Source: JACVRW01 sp963819635 (lineage in GTDB: Bacteria > Actinomycetota > Thermoleophilia > Solirubrobacterales > Thermoleophilaceae). From it: 64,000 bases of DNA. The translations under genes were made by a program, and so were the position numbers. The notes beneath the pieces are model-generated. The model was not told the DNA's origin. It worked only from the letters and a program-made list of their open reading frames with translations, and ran no database searches. The stretch is from NCBI GenBank assembly GCA_963819635.1, contig CAWFWX010000003.1, forward strand, positions 1,371,254-1,435,253, read 5' to 3'. Of this stretch, positions 35,037 through 45,436 are shown piece by piece. Position 1 is the first letter of the stretch; every line of letters starts with the position of its first letter.

Positions 35037-37228
35037 AGCTGCGCCCCGCGATGGGCTTTGAGCGCGGTGCGCGGCCGAGTGGGCGGCCGCCGTAGATCGC
35101 GCGGCCCTTCCTGTCCTGGTAGGTGAGCCACGAGACCGCGCCGTCCTGCGCGACGCCCGGCTTGCTGTAGTCGCAGACACCGCCCGGGAAGGCCTCCTGG
35201 AGACGGGTCCACTGGGCGTCGGTGAAGCTGACCGGGGTAGTCGTCGCGGCGCAGCGGCTTGAGCCGGCACTTCATGACGTCGTCGGTAGTCGGCTCGCCG
35301 GCGCCGATGCGCGGCGTCCCGTAGGAGGCGACGGTCTGGTCGCACGCCTCGGACGGGAGCTCCTTGCCGCTGCCGTCGGTGCAGCGCTCGGAGACCGTCT
35401 CCGGCTTGTCCTCCACGATCTTCCGCGCGAGCGGGACCTTCCGGTGGTCGGCGTGCACGCGCGCGAGCCAGCGGTCGACGGCGAACACGGCGTCCTGAGC
35501 GAACGACGCATCGCCGACGAGCGGCGTCTGCCCGCGCCAGAGGATCTGATTCGCCGCCGTGCCGAAGTTGCGCATCAGTCGCGCGCGCATGGCGTAGGTC
35601 CGGTAGACGTCGTGGAAGGCGCCGGGGTCCGGTCCGCGGAGGTCGATGATCGCGACCTTGTCGAGGTTGTTGGCGGAGTTGATGGCGCCCGTGCGGTACA
35701 GCCGCTCGAGTGCGATCGGGTCCGCCTCGGTGCGCGGCGCGGTGAGGTTGAGGTCGAGGTCCGCCCCGCCGACGTGCGTGTTGAAGTCGACGAACTGGGC
35801 CGGCGAGATCACGCCCTGCCGGAGGCCGTTCAGGCCGTACTGCACGCCGACGTTGTCGAATCCCCTCCGCGCCCAGCCGCGGGCGTCGCGGCCGAAGGCG
35901 TTGACCATGTAGTCCTGGAGGGTGCAGCGGACGCCGTTCGGATTCGTGTTCTCGTTGTAGACCTTGTCGTCCGGGACACCGGGACACGACCGGGTCGGCT
36001 CGCCCGAGTTGGGGATCACGGTCGTGAAGGTGATCGGGTTCGCGATGTTCGGGTGGTCGAAGAACGCGCTCACCGCGGCCGGGTCATAGATGACGCCGGG
36101 GTCCCACCGCGTCGGGCTCTGCAGGTACTTGAGGCCGAAGAAGTACTCCTCGTACTGCATCGCGGACGACCAGGCGTCGGTGAACGAGCACTGCGGCGTG
36201 ATGCCCTGGTAGATCCCGGGATAGGCGTTCGCGACCTGCTGCTGGACGAGCGAGCCGCCCGAGCAGCCGCTGCCGATCGTCCAGCGCACCGTGCCGTAGT
36301 GGTCGATGACGTGCTCCTTCGTCATCACGAGCGACTCGGCCTGGGTGAGCAGGTTGCAGTTGTGGCCGGCGTGGTCGAGCGCGTGCGACATCACGACGAA
36401 GCCCCCGGCGAGAACCTTGGGGACCATCACGCTCGGCGCGTCGCCGGTCTTGTACTCCGTGTCGCACGAGAAGCCGTGCGTCGCCACGAGCCGGTGGTTG
36501 AACTGCGGCTGCGGGGCGTTCGCGCTCCACGGCTTGGCCGGGTCGAACAGGGCCGCGACCGCGTACTGGTCGCGGTCGAGGTAGCCGGTCTCGAGCCGGA
36601 CGATGAACGGGACCGTCACGCCCTCGGTCGTCGTCGCGGTGTCGATCGAGTCGCGCGGAGGCGGGTTCTCGGGGTCATACGGCCGGAAGACACCGCCGTC
36701 GCCGTTCGACTGTGTGCCGGGCACCGCCTGGCCCTCCCGGGACGAGCCCTTCGGCAGGTAGAAGAGCTGGAACTTCGGCGGCTCGTTGCAGTGCGTGTCC
36801 TTCGCGGTCGGCTGGCAGGCCCAGGGCTGAATCTGCGGACCGGCGAGCACCGGGCCGCCGATCGGATGGTTGGTCACGATCAGTCGCGACGCACCGCCCC
36901 GACGGATCCGCGCGACCAGGCGTGTCCGTCCGAGGCGAAGGCGCCTGACCAGCCCCTGAAGCCGGCGCGGGCCGACGCGCTTCAGCGCGCGCGTCACGTT
37001 GCGTCGCCCGGCGAACAGGCGGATCCGTGACGCCGCCACGCGACGCGGCACGCTCACGCGCACCAGCGCATCGCCACCCGAGATCAGATCCGCACGGTTC
37101 GAGAGGACCTTGATCACCGGCGCGGGCCGCTGCGTCGCGGCCGCGGCTGCGCCGCTGCTTCCTCCGACTGCCACGAGCACCAGCGCAACGAGCGCGATGC
37201 GAACGACGTAGCGCACTACCCCTCCCAT
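35035..37228 (-). pseudogene. Secreted tannase-like/DUF6351 hydrolase, one-base insertion
   Basis: About 730 residues after correction. A signal peptide (IALVALVLVAVGGSSGAAAA) is followed by an Ig-like domain (SNRADLISGGDALVRVSV). A large alpha/beta hydrolase-like domain comes next, with GSGCSGGSLVQQQVANAYPG as probable nucleophile loop, and VIDHYGTVRW. It resembles the family I recall as DUF6351, possibly an esterase. An extra base at 35233-35236 (CTACCCCGGT read on the gene strand) breaks the last 65 residues; restoring it gives YPVSFTDAQW and an end at 35035. Confidence 0.78.
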
Positions 37229-37331
37229 CCAGGTTCCCCTTGCCCGACCGCGCGCGGATCGTACCCGCCACGAGACGGAGAGGCGCCACCAGAAGCGTTC
37301 GCAGCCGGGCGGTCCGGGTACCGTCTAGCCC

Positions 37332-37790
37332 ATGGCCATCGGACGACTTCTGCTTCGCATCACCGTCGGCGGGACCTTCGTGGTCCACGGCACCCAGAAG
37401 CTCTTTGGATGGTTCGGCGGGCAGGGCCTGGACGGCACCGGCCAGTTCTTCGAGTCCGTCGGGCTGCGACCGGGACGCCGCAACGCGGTGCTCGCCGGTG
37501 CGACCGAAACCGGCTGCGGCGTGATGCTCGCGACCGGCATCGCGACGCCGGCCGCGGCGGCCGGACTGTCTGCGGTCATGATCACGGCGCTCCGAACCGT
37601 CGTCTGGAAGGACGGCGTGCAGCCCGCCACCGGCGAGTTCGAGACGCTCCTGGCGGCAGCGGCGATCTCGGTGGCGGAGGCGGACAGCGGACCGGGCTGG
37701 GCGCTCGCGGCGCTGGGCGCCGGAGCAGCCGGGTCGGCGGCGGTCATAGCGGCGGGCAGCAGCGAGCCGCCGTCGTCGTCTACGGCCTGA
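37332..37790 (+). CDS. DoxX-family membrane protein
   Basis: 152 residues and four helices. The start LLLRITVGGTFVVHGTQKLFGWFGG is the DoxX signature, followed by ATETGCGVMLATGIATPAAAAGL and a C-terminal helix. Related proteins support thiosulfate oxidation, thiol redox control or simply membrane integrity; nothing nearby narrows it. It has its own promoter space at 37229-37331. Confidence 0.88.
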   Translation: MAIGRLLLRITVGGTFVVHGTQKLFGWFGGQGLDGTGQFFESVGLRPGRRNAVLAGATETGCGVMLATGIATPAAAAGLSAVMITALRTVVWKDGVQPATGEFETLLAAAAISVAEADSGPGWALAALGAGAAGSAAVIAAGSSEPPSSSTA

Positions 37791-37839
37791 CCGATTCTTT
37801 GACAACGGCCCCGCGCCGTGTTTCTGTTGACCCGCGGCT

Positions 37840-39715
37840 ATGGCCCGGTACGGACTACTCCTTGCAGCAATGGCGGTGGTTCTGGCCGCAGCAGCACCGA
37901 TCGCGATGGCCGGGCAGTTCGCCTCCGAGGGGTTCGGCCTGGCCGGCACCGCCGGCACCGGGAATCTGCCCGGGCACGCCAACGCGTTTCCGCGCGACGG
38001 GTTGGCGAGCTCAGTGCAATGACGGCATGTCCATCGGGGGCGGCGCGATCCTGTCGCCGGGCCCCTTCGCCTACAAGTCGCGGGCTTTCACGAGCGTCCT
38101 GAACGAGTCCGTGTGCGTCACCATGGCGGTGAGCGCTCCGACGTGCATGGGCACCAACGGCGAGCTGATGAGCGAGACCTACTCGCCGGCTTACAACCCT
38201 GCGAGCATCACCGCCAACTGGATAGGGGATCTCGGCAACTACCCGCCGGGCTCTTACTCGGTCGTCGTCCCGGCGGGTACACGCTTCGAGACGGTGGTCG
38301 ACGAGGTCAACACCGCTGCCAGCTGCGGCGAGGTGGACGTCACCTGGAGCTCGGACCGCCCGTGGGCGAATGCGCGGCCGTTCATCTCGGGCCTCGCGGC
38401 CGTCGGCCAGACGCTCGCGAGCACGTTCGATGTCTGGCCGGGCAACCCGGCCGTCAGCCAGCAATGGATGCGCTGCGACGCCGGGGGCGCGAACTGCACC
38501 GACATCCCCGGCGCCACCGGTCAGAGCTACGTGCCGACCGACGACGACATCGGCCACACGATTCGCGCGGACGAGAGCGCGACGGAGAACGGTCTGACGA
38601 GCACGGTCGACGGGCGCGCCACGACCACCCCCGTCTTCATCCCCGCCGCGACGCACGAGGGCCAGTCCCTCGCCGCCGGTGACTTCGCGGTGACCGGGGC
38701 GCTGAACGTCGCAGCCCCCCGGAGCAGCTGCGCGGCGCCCAAGTCGGCGCCGGCGCCCAGCGGCAGCGAGTCTCATTTCTACGACACGTTCACGGTGACG
38801 AGCTTGATCAACGAGCCCGCCTGCGTCTGGCTCGCCCATATTCCACTGGCCTCGGGCGGGTCCTGTTTGTCGACCCTCGCCCTCTACTCGCCCACGTTCG
38901 TCCCCGCCAACCTGAGCAGCAACTACGCCGCCGACGACGCTCGCTTCGGCGCGCTCTCGGCCACGCTCGCACCGGGCGCGTCGGCACAGCTCGTGGTCTC
39001 CGACGACGGCTTCTTTCACGCGTGCACCGACTACGGGCTGATGATCGGATCCGACGCGCCGTTCGCGACCGGCCGGCCGCAGCTGAGCGGCGCGACGGCG
39101 GGCGCCCCGGTGACCACCACGAACGGGACCTGGAACGGCGCGCCGGTGTTCGCCTACGGCTGGCGCCGCTGCGACGCCGGCGGCGGCGCCTGCGTCCCGA
39201 TCGACGGGGCGACGGGGTCCGCCTACACGCCCACCGGTGACGACGTCGGATCCACGCTGCGATCACGCGTGACGGCGACACGGGGCGGCCGGTCCGCCTC
39301 GTCCGACTCGGACCCGTCGGGCGTGATCGCGGCGCGGCTCGACCAGTCGGCGCCGAAGGGAACGATCCGGCTCGCGTCGACGAACCTCGCGAAGATCGTC
39401 AAGAGCGGACGGGTTCCGGTCAGGGTGACGTGCGACGAGGCGTGCGCCGCGGTGGTCGAGGTGCGCGTGACGCGGAAGCTGGCGAGGGCGCTGGGCCTGC
39501 GCCGGAGGACTGTCATCGCAAGAGCCAGGGGCTCTGTGACGCCCTCTCGCAGGACGACCCTGCGCGGAAAGCTCGCGGCGCGGGCGCGGCGCGCCATGCG
39601 TCGGCGCAACTCGCTCAAGCTGCGCCTGGCGGCGACCTTCACCGACACAGCCGGCAACCGCGCCCAGCAGGCTCGGAACGGAACACTCAAGCGCCCCGCC
39701 AGGCGCGGGCGCTGA
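37840..39715 (+). pseudogene. Large secreted repeat protein, one-base insertion
   Basis: About 624 residues after correction. A signal peptide (LLLAAMAVVLAAAAPIAMA) is followed by two related cysteine-containing beta units. Each ends in an Ig-like module (QWMRCDAGGANCTDIPGATG; GWRRCDAGGGACVPIDGATG) of the kind found in actinobacterial cell-surface proteins. The C-terminus is very basic and matches the beta domain of other exported proteins in this window. The frame breaks near 38011, where one extra T precedes CAGTGCAATGAC. Function unknown. Confidence 0.75.
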
Positions 39716-39719
39716 CCCC

Positions 39720-40700
39720 CTACCGCGTGAGGCCAGCCTGGTCGTCGCGGACGGTGGCCCGCCTCAGCCGCCGAGCGAGTGTCCGCAGGTGCCCGGACAG
39801 CTCCGGCGGCTCGTTCACCTCGAAGTCGAATCCGAGCATCGCGACCCGCAGGGCGAGCCAGTCGAGGTCGTCGTCGCCCGTTCGGTACACGCACCGGTTC
39901 GCGTCGAGCGGCTCGACGGTTCCCCAGTGCGGCGGGATTCGTCTCGTGAGCTCCTCCGCCGCGGCGTGGACGGTCACGCGCGCCTCGAATCGGTGCGGAG
40001 CCTCGGTGAGGCGCTGTCTGACGTACGCCGCGGCGTCCTTCGCCGGGAGCTTGCGCTGCGCGAAGCGCACGCCCGTCGGGGCAGGCGCCGTGAGGCGGTC
40101 GAGGCGGAACGTTCGCCAGTCGTCGCGGCGGCGATCCCACGCCACGAGGTACCAGCGGCGGCCGAGGTTCACGAGTGCGTGGGGCTCCACGTCGCGGCGC
40201 GAGTCCACCCCCTCGCGACTTCGGTAGGCAAACCGAAGGCACTCCGAGTCGCGGCAGGCCGCGGCTATCAGGGTCAGGGCCTGGGGAGCGACCGTGGGCC
40301 CGGCAGTCGGCGCCGCGATCGTCGCCGAGCCGAGCGCCGCCACGCGCCGGCGCAGGTGCGCGGGCAGGACCTGCTCGAGCTTGACGAGCGCGCGCACCGC
40401 CGTCTCCTCGATTCCCGTCACGGATGCGCGGGCGGCGGTGAGGAGGCCGACGGCGATCGCGATCGCCTCCTCGTCGTCGAGCAGCAGCGGCGGCATCGCG
40501 GCCCCGGCGCGAAGGCGGTAGCCGCCGGCCGGGCCGGTCAGCGACTCGACCGGATAGCCGAGCTCGCGGAGCCGCTCGACGTCCCGCCGGATCGTCCGGC
40601 CGGAAACGGCGAGTCGCTCGGCGAGCTCCGCGCCCGGCCAGTCGCGGCGCGCCTGCAGCAGCGACAGGAGCTCCAAGAGCCGGCTCGAGGTGGTGGTCAC
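39720..40700 (-). CDS. HTH/WYL-domain transcriptional regulator
   Basis: 326 residues. An N-terminal DeoR/HTH_11 helix-turn-helix (LLELLSLLQARRDWPGAELAERLAVSGRTIRRDVERL) is followed by a WYL domain (YRSREGVDSRRDVEPHALVNLGRRWYLVAWDRRRDDWRTFRLDRL) and a C-terminal WCX part. WYL proteins sense nucleic acids or ligands. GTG 40700 is chosen because the longer frame overlaps the promoter of the divergent glyoxalase-like gene; a role in regulating that gene is inferred from the arrangement. Confidence 0.9.
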   Translation of the reverse strand: MTTTSSRLLELLSLLQARRDWPGAELAERLAVSGRTIRRDVERLRELGYPVESLTGPAGGYRLRAGAAMPPLLLDDEEAIAIAVGLLTAARASVTGIEETAVRALVKLEQVLPAHLRRRVAALGSATIAAPTAGPTVAPQALTLIAAACRDSECLRFAYRSREGVDSRRDVEPHALVNLGRRWYLVAWDRRRDDWRTFRLDRLTAPAPTGVRFAQRKLPAKDAAAYVRQRLTEAPHRFEARVTVHAAAEELTRRIPPHWGTVEPLDANRCVYRTGDDDLDWLALRVAMLGFDFEVNEPPELSGHLRTLARRLRRATVRDDQAGLTR

Positions 40701-40793
40701 GCCGAGGTCATCGTCGCCGACATTGAGGACAGATCCTGACCTAAATGATCCGTAGGGTGCCACCCCGAACGCAACGACCTGAAGGGAGCGGCA

Positions 40794-41684
40794 GTGCCCG
40801 AGCGCGACGGATACATCCCCGGAGTCCCCTGCTGGATCGACACGAGCCAACCCGACCCGCAGGCGGCGGTCGACTTCTACAGCGGCCTCTTCGGCTGGGA
40901 GTTCGAGGACGTGATGCCGCCGGGATCGGAGGGCCAGTACTTCAGCGCCCGCATCCGGGGCGGCGACGTCGCCGCCGTCTCATCGCAGCCCGAGGGCGCC
41001 CCGCCGGCCGCGATGTGGAACACCTACATCTGGGTGGACAGCGCGGACGAGACGGCGTCCAGGGTGCGCGACGCCGGCGGAAGCGTCGTGATGGAGCCGT
41101 TCGACGTCATGGACGCCGGCCGGATGGCCGTGTTCGCCGACCCTGAGGGCGCGGTCTTCTCGGTATGGCAGGCGAATGAGCACAGGGGCGCGCGAATCGT
41201 CAACGAGCACGGGAGCCTGAACTTCAACGACCTCAACACGCGCGACGCCGAGGGCGCGAAGTCGTTCTACGGCTCGGTGTTCGGCTGGGAGACACTCGTC
41301 CTCGACGGCGGCTTCCAGATGTGGACCCTGCCGGGCTACGCGGAGTACCTGGAGCGCGACAACCCCGACCTCCGCAAGCAGGCGGCCGAGGCGGGCGCGC
41401 CGGACGGCTTCATGGACGTGGTCGCCAGCCTGATCCCGATCCCCGACGAGCAGCCGGACACGCCCGCGCACTGGGGCGTGACCTTCGCCGTCGACGACGC
41501 AGACGCGATCGCGACGAAGGCAACCGAGCTGGGCGGCACGGTGATCCTCCCGCCGATGGACGCACCCTGGGTCCGCATGACGGTGATCGCCGACCCGCAG
41601 GGCGCGATGTTCACGGCCAGCAAGTTCGTGCCGGAGAACAAGGATCTGGCGACGACCGGGAGCGCTCAGGCCGGCTCGTCCTAG
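40794..41684 (+). CDS. Two-domain VOC (glyoxalase-fold) protein
   Basis: 296 residues with two vicinal-oxygen-chelate modules (PCWIDTSQPDPQAAVDFYSGLFGWEFED; LNFNDLNTRDAEGAKSFYGSVFGWET) and FADPEGAVFSVWQA / IADPQGAMFTASKF ends. Such tandem modules occur in hydroxylase-related and antibiotic-resistance proteins; the substrate is unknown. GTG 40794 has GGGAGCGG upstream. It is divergent from the WYL regulator. Confidence 0.88.
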   Translation: MPERDGYIPGVPCWIDTSQPDPQAAVDFYSGLFGWEFEDVMPPGSEGQYFSARIRGGDVAAVSSQPEGAPPAAMWNTYIWVDSADETASRVRDAGGSVVMEPFDVMDAGRMAVFADPEGAVFSVWQANEHRGARIVNEHGSLNFNDLNTRDAEGAKSFYGSVFGWETLVLDGGFQMWTLPGYAEYLERDNPDLRKQAAEAGAPDGFMDVVASLIPIPDEQPDTPAHWGVTFAVDDADAIATKATELGGTVILPPMDAPWVRMTVIADPQGAMFTASKFVPENKDLATTGSAQAGSS

Positions 41685-41711
41685 TGCGATGATCGCGGCG
41701 ATGACGTCGCC

Positions 41712-42023
41712 GTGGTGATCGTGATCGCACGCTTCCGACCCCGTCCCGAGCGGAGAGACGACCTCCTCGCGCTACTCGAGGAGGTCCAGGACGCCTCCCG
41801 CCGCGACGACGGCTGCCTCCACTACGGCTACTACACCGAGATCACCGACCCGCTCAGTTTCATCGCGGTCGAGGAGTGGAGGGACACGGAGGCGCTCGCC
41901 GCGCACCTGCGTCAGTCGCATATCGCCCGCTTGATCGCCGCGCTGCCTGAGCTCGGCGACGGACGGCTCGAGATCGCCGCGCACGAAGTGGCCGCCAGCG
42001 GCCCGCTACCGCTGCCGGGGTAG
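41712..42023 (+). CDS. Antibiotic biosynthesis monooxygenase (ABM)-like protein
   Basis: 103 residues, ferredoxin-like fold: VIVIARFRPRPERRDDLLALLEEV, GCLHYGYYTEITDPLSFIAVEEWRD, AALPELGDGRLEI. ABM members are cofactor-free monooxygenases or putative quinol oxidases. GTG 41712. It follows the VOC gene by 27 bases in the same direction, so co-transcription is likely. Confidence 0.85.
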   Translation: MVIVIARFRPRPERRDDLLALLEEVQDASRRDDGCLHYGYYTEITDPLSFIAVEEWRDTEALAAHLRQSHIARLIAALPELGDGRLEIAAHEVAASGPLPLPG

Positions 42024-42041
42024 ACCGCCTCCGCCAGCCGG

Positions 42042-42872
42042 CTACCACCACTTGCGCTCGAGCGCGCGGTCGGTGCCGCCGGTTTCGTCGAGCGCGTCGA
42101 GCGCGGCCATGTCCTCGTCGGACAGCGTGAAGTCGAAGACGTCGGCGTTCTCCGCGATCCGCTCGCGGTGGGTCGACTTCGGGATGACGACGAGGTCGCG
42201 CTGCACGCACCATCTCACGAGCACCTGAGCCGGTGTACGTCCCACGCGCTCGGCGATCTGCCGCACGCGCTCGTCCGAGAGATGGCTGCCCGTGCCCAGC
42301 GGGCTGTACGCCTCGAGCGCGACGTCGCGTTCCTCGCACGCTTCGAGCAACCCCCGCCGGTACGCGAACGGGTTGAACTGGACCTGATTCACAACCGGGC
42401 GGATCTCGGCGACGGCCAGCAGCTCGTCGACCTCACCCACGCTGAAGTTCGAGACACCGATCGAGCGCGCATGGCCGTGCTCATGCGCACGTTCCATCCC
42501 CGGCCACGCCCACGTCGGCCCGCCGCGTGGCGAGTGGATGATGTAGAGGTCGACCTGTTCGACGCCCAGCCGCTCCAGGCTTCGCTCCGCCTCGGACTCC
42601 GGATCCTTCTCCGCCGGATTGAACTTGGTGGTGATGAAGATCTCCTCGCGGGGCACGCCACTGGCGCGCAATGCACGGCCGACGCTCTCCTCGTTGCCGT
42701 ACGCCTGCGCGGTATCCACGTGGCGATAGCCGAGCTCGAGCGCCCAGCTGACCGCGTTCTCGGCCTCCGGGCCGTTTGGCACCTGCCAGACGCCCAGGCC
42801 GAGAAGCGGGATCTCGTTGCCGTCGGCGAGTATGCGGGCACGTCCATCGTCTGTGAGTGTCTTGGTCGCCAT
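42042..42872 (-). CDS. Aldo/keto reductase
   Basis: 276 residues. The catalytic tetrad is visible: Asp and Tyr in HVDTAQAYGNE, Lys in TTKFNP, His in IIHSPRGG. The NADPH-binding tail is VIPKSTHRERIAENADVFDF. It is close to the 2,5-diketo-gluconate reductase-type branch. It is convergent with the ABM gene and its start codon lies back to back with the next plus-strand gene. Confidence 0.92.
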   Translation of the reverse strand: MATKTLTDDGRARILADGNEIPLLGLGVWQVPNGPEAENAVSWALELGYRHVDTAQAYGNEESVGRALRASGVPREEIFITTKFNPAEKDPESEAERSLERLGVEQVDLYIIHSPRGGPTWAWPGMERAHEHGHARSIGVSNFSVGEVDELLAVAEIRPVVNQVQFNPFAYRRGLLEACEERDVALEAYSPLGTGSHLSDERVRQIAERVGRTPAQVLVRWCVQRDLVVIPKSTHRERIAENADVFDFTLSDEDMAALDALDETGGTDRALERKWW

Positions 42873-43362
42873 GTCTCGTCATGATGCTGACATCGTGGGG
42901 ACGGGGTTTGACTACAGGCAGGTCGGCGACCGCATCTGGCCTGTCCTCAGGCAGTTGATGAGGGGCCACACCCTCGTCTACCGCGCGACGCACGGCGTGG
43001 TCGGCCACCGTTTCCCCGGTGCGCCGCCGACCCTGCTCCTGGAGCATGTGGGCGCCAAGAGCGGAAAGACGCGCACAACTCCCCTCACCTACCTGCGCGA
43101 CGGCGAAAACTTGGTCCTGGTCGCGTCCAAGGGCGGGCACCCGAGGAACCCCTCCTGGTACCACAACCTGCGCGCCAATCCCGACACCACGGTTCAGGTC
43201 GGGTCCGAGCAGAGACACGTTCACGCCCGCGTGGCGAACCAGGCGGAGCGAACCCGCCTGTGGCCCAAGGTGGTCGAGCTCTACGGCGGCTACCGGGACT
43301 ACCAGGAACGAACCGAGCGCGAGATCCCGCTCGTCATCCTCGAGCCGGCCGGCGGCGGTTAG
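42871..43362 (+). CDS. Deazaflavin (F420)-dependent nitroreductase-family protein
   Basis: 163 residues from ATG 42871, or 155 from GTG 42895. The Ddn fold motifs are LLLEHVGAKSGKTRTTPLTYLRDGENLVLVASKGGHPRNPSWYHNLRANPDTTVQVG. Relatives use reduced F420 on quinones or nitro-compounds. With ATG 42871 the gene would begin inside the aldo/keto reductase start codon on the other strand, so the GTG may be the real start. The stop overlaps the convergent flavin-reductase gene. Confidence 0.88.
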   Translation: MSRHDADIVGTGFDYRQVGDRIWPVLRQLMRGHTLVYRATHGVVGHRFPGAPPTLLLEHVGAKSGKTRTTPLTYLRDGENLVLVASKGGHPRNPSWYHNLRANPDTTVQVGSEQRHVHARVANQAERTRLWPKVVELYGGYRDYQERTEREIPLVILEPAGGG

Positions 43363-43919
43363 GCCGCCAGCGCGGCCACGTCGTGGAGGTCACTCAGAAG
43401 CACTTCCACGGAGTCGCGCAACGCCTCTCGCTGCGCCGGGTCGAGCGGGTGGCCAAACGGGTCCAGGTGCTCGTGAGCGTGACCCACCGCCAGCTCGGCC
43501 TCGGCGACCCGGGCGCCGGCCGCGCCGAGCACCTTGCGCAGCTCAGCCTGCGCCCAGACGGCGCCGAACATGCCCGTGCTCGCGCCGATCACGCTGACCG
43601 GCTTGTTCCGGAGGGCGCCCGCGCCCGCCGGGCGCGACGCCCAGTCGATGGCGTTCTTGAGCACGCCCGGGATCGACGAGTTGTACTCCGGGGTGGCGAA
43701 CAGCAGCGCGTCCGCGCCGGCGATCGCCGCCCGTAGACGCGCGACGGCAGCGGGGCCATCCCCGACGTCGTCGTCCTCGTCGTAGGGCGGGATCGCCTTC
43801 AGCGCGTCGAAGATCTCGAACTCGGCTCCCCGCGCCTCGACGAGCTCGCCGGCCGCGGCCAGCAGCCGCGTGTTGTGCGAGTCGCGCCTGAGGCTTCCGC
43901 TTATGCCGAGCACGAGCAT
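43359..43919 (-). CDS. NADPH-dependent FMN reductase-like flavoprotein
   Basis: 186 residues of flavodoxin-like fold: LVLGISGSLRRDSHNTRLLAAAGEL (FMN phosphate loop) and LLFATPEYNSSIPGVLKNAIDWASRP, the ArsH/azoreductase-type signature. It reduces flavins, quinones or chromate. It is the third gene of an operon headed by the TetR-controlled epimerase and starts two bases past the YceI gene. Confidence 0.9.
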   Translation of the reverse strand: MLVLGISGSLRRDSHNTRLLAAAGELVEARGAEFEIFDALKAIPPYDEDDDVGDGPAAVARLRAAIAGADALLFATPEYNSSIPGVLKNAIDWASRPAGAGALRNKPVSVIGASTGMFGAVWAQAELRKVLGAAGARVAEAELAVGHAHEHLDPFGHPLDPAQREALRDSVEVLLSDLHDVAALAA

Positions 43920-43921
43920 GG

Positions 43922-44452
43922 CTAGGCCTCCTTGACCAGCTGCAGGTCGACGATGATCGTGACCTCGTTGGCGAGCGCCGGGTCCCCGCTCGGGAGCGGG
44001 TTGTTCCAGTTGAGCCCGAACTTGGTGCGGTCGACCTTGGCCTCGAGCTGGAGGCCGAAGCGCTCGCCACCGTACGGATCGGGGGCGGGGTCGTTGATGT
44101 GGCCCGTGATCTCGACCGGCTCCGTGTGGCCCTTCAGCGTGAGCTCTCCGCGGACCGTCAGCTCTTCGCCGGAGCGGCTGATGTCGCGTGCCTCGAAGCC
44201 GAGCTCGGGAAAGCGCTCGGCGTCGAAGAACTCCGGGCTCTGAAGATGCATCTCCAGGTTCTGGTCCCTCACCTGGACGCTGGCGACCTTCGCCGACCCC
44301 CGCAGGGTGCCGTCACTGAGGCGGGCGTCGAACTCGGAGAACGTGCCCTGGAAGGTGCCCGCCAGGTACGGCACTGCGAACCCAACGGTGGAGTGGATCG
44401 TGTCGGCGCTCCAAGCGCCGGTGGGGACTGCCTGCTGCGTTGCCTGGCTCAT
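43922..44452 (-). CDS. YceI-family lipid-binding protein
   Basis: 176 residues. The lipocalin-like YceI fold is seen in WSADTIHSTVGFAVPYLAGTFQGTFSEFDA, ITGHINDPAPDPYGGERFGLQLEA and TKFGLNWNNPL. No signal peptide, so cytoplasmic; such proteins bind isoprenoids or quinones. ATG 44452 overlaps the epimerase stop as ATGA, which rejects the longer frame. Confidence 0.92.
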   Translation of the reverse strand: MSQATQQAVPTGAWSADTIHSTVGFAVPYLAGTFQGTFSEFDARLSDGTLRGSAKVASVQVRDQNLEMHLQSPEFFDAERFPELGFEARDISRSGEELTVRGELTLKGHTEPVEITGHINDPAPDPYGGERFGLQLEAKVDRTKFGLNWNNPLPSGDPALANEVTIIVDLQLVKEA

Positions 44453-45354
44453 GTTGTTCCTTTCGTGTAGCTCCCGCTGCGAAACTCGTCGACAAGGCTC
44501 GGATGGGACGGAGACCAATCGAGCTCGCCTCGCGCCTTGGCCGCGTCCGTGCCCTGGTCGAGCAGCAGGACTTCGGCGAAGTAGTCGCCCAGGCGTGCCC
44601 GAGCCTCAGCGTCGGACCCCGGCACGGCTCCCGGAGCTCCGACTGCGTCCGCAGCCGCCTCGGTCAGCTCTGCAACGGTCGGGTTCAGGCCATCGCCGAT
44701 GACGTAGTAGCCGCGTGCCGAGTCGTCCTCCAACACGCGTCTGAAGAAGTTCGCGAGGTCCGCAACGTGGACCGTTGACCAGTGCTGCTCTCCCGTGCCG
44801 AGCATGATCAGGTTGCCTGCGTCGTCTCGGGGTGAACCGAGCAGCAATCCGGGGACCCCTCCCCCGCCGTCGCCGTAGGCGACGCTGGACTCGATCACGA
44901 CGCCGCGCATGCCGCTGGCGCCGAGCACTTGCCGCTCGATCGGCTCCTTCCACGACACCATCGCGGGCGGGTCGAATGGCGTCTCCTCGTCGATAGAGGA
45001 GTTCGCCCCGTAAGTCCACAGACCGCCGATCTGGATGTAGGGCTTGCCGGTGCCGGCGAATGCATCGATCGCCGCATAGACGACTGCCGCATCGAGGTCA
45101 GCGCTTGTCTCGTCGCCGGGACTGGCCGTGTGGATCGCGCCGTCCGCATCGCGGAGCAGGCTCACCAGCGCCGGCCGGTCGTACAGGTCCACCACCGCCG
45201 GCGTGGCGCCACGGGCCGCGGCGCTCTCGGCCTGGGCGTCGTCGCGGACGAGCGCTATCACCTCGTGGCCGTGCTCCTGCAGTTCCGTCAGTACGTGAGA
45301 GCCGATGAACCCCGTCGCGCCCGTGAGCGCCACTTTCTTGCCTGGGGAGTTCAT
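44449..45354 (-). CDS. NAD(P)-dependent epimerase/dehydratase (extended SDR)
   Basis: 301 residues. NAD-binding ALTGATGFIGSHVLTELQEHGHEV at the N-terminus. The SDR active-site Tyr/Lys are not clear: the region WTYGANSSIDEETPF lacks a YxxxK, so it may be an NmrA- or isoflavone-reductase-like variant. First gene of the epimerase-YceI-flavin reductase operon, with two TetR-type operators just upstream. Confidence 0.88.
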   Translation of the reverse strand: MNSPGKKVALTGATGFIGSHVLTELQEHGHEVIALVRDDAQAESAAARGATPAVVDLYDRPALVSLLRDADGAIHTASPGDETSADLDAAVVYAAIDAFAGTGKPYIQIGGLWTYGANSSIDEETPFDPPAMVSWKEPIERQVLGASGMRGVVIESSVAYGDGGGGVPGLLLGSPRDDAGNLIMLGTGEQHWSTVHVADLANFFRRVLEDDSARGYYVIGDGLNPTVAELTEAAADAVGAPGAVPGSDAEARARLGDYFAEVLLLDQGTDAAKARGELDWSPSHPSLVDEFRSGSYTKGTT

Positions 45355-45374
45355 TGCTTCCTCCTTCTATTCGA

Positions 45375-45390
45375 TCAATCGCTTGCTTGA
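45375..45390. promoter_or_regulatory. Degenerate TetR operator copy
   Basis: TCAATCGCTTGCTTGA, two bases different from the palindrome at 45415-45430 and 40 bases from it. It lies 21 bases upstream of the epimerase start, suiting repression of that promoter. Confidence 0.6.
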
Positions 45391-45414
45391 CTATATCGAG
45401 ACACGAGCAACTCG

Positions 45415-45430
45415 TCAAGCACTTGCTTGA
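45415..45430. promoter_or_regulatory. TetR operator upstream of epimerase operon
   Basis: TCAAGCACTTGCTTGA, a palindrome with 7-base arms TCAAGCA/TGCTTGA. The same arms form the site before the TetR gene at 46075-46090. It lies 6 bases after the end of the TetR gene. Confidence 0.75.
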
Positions 45431-45436
45431 AGAGTG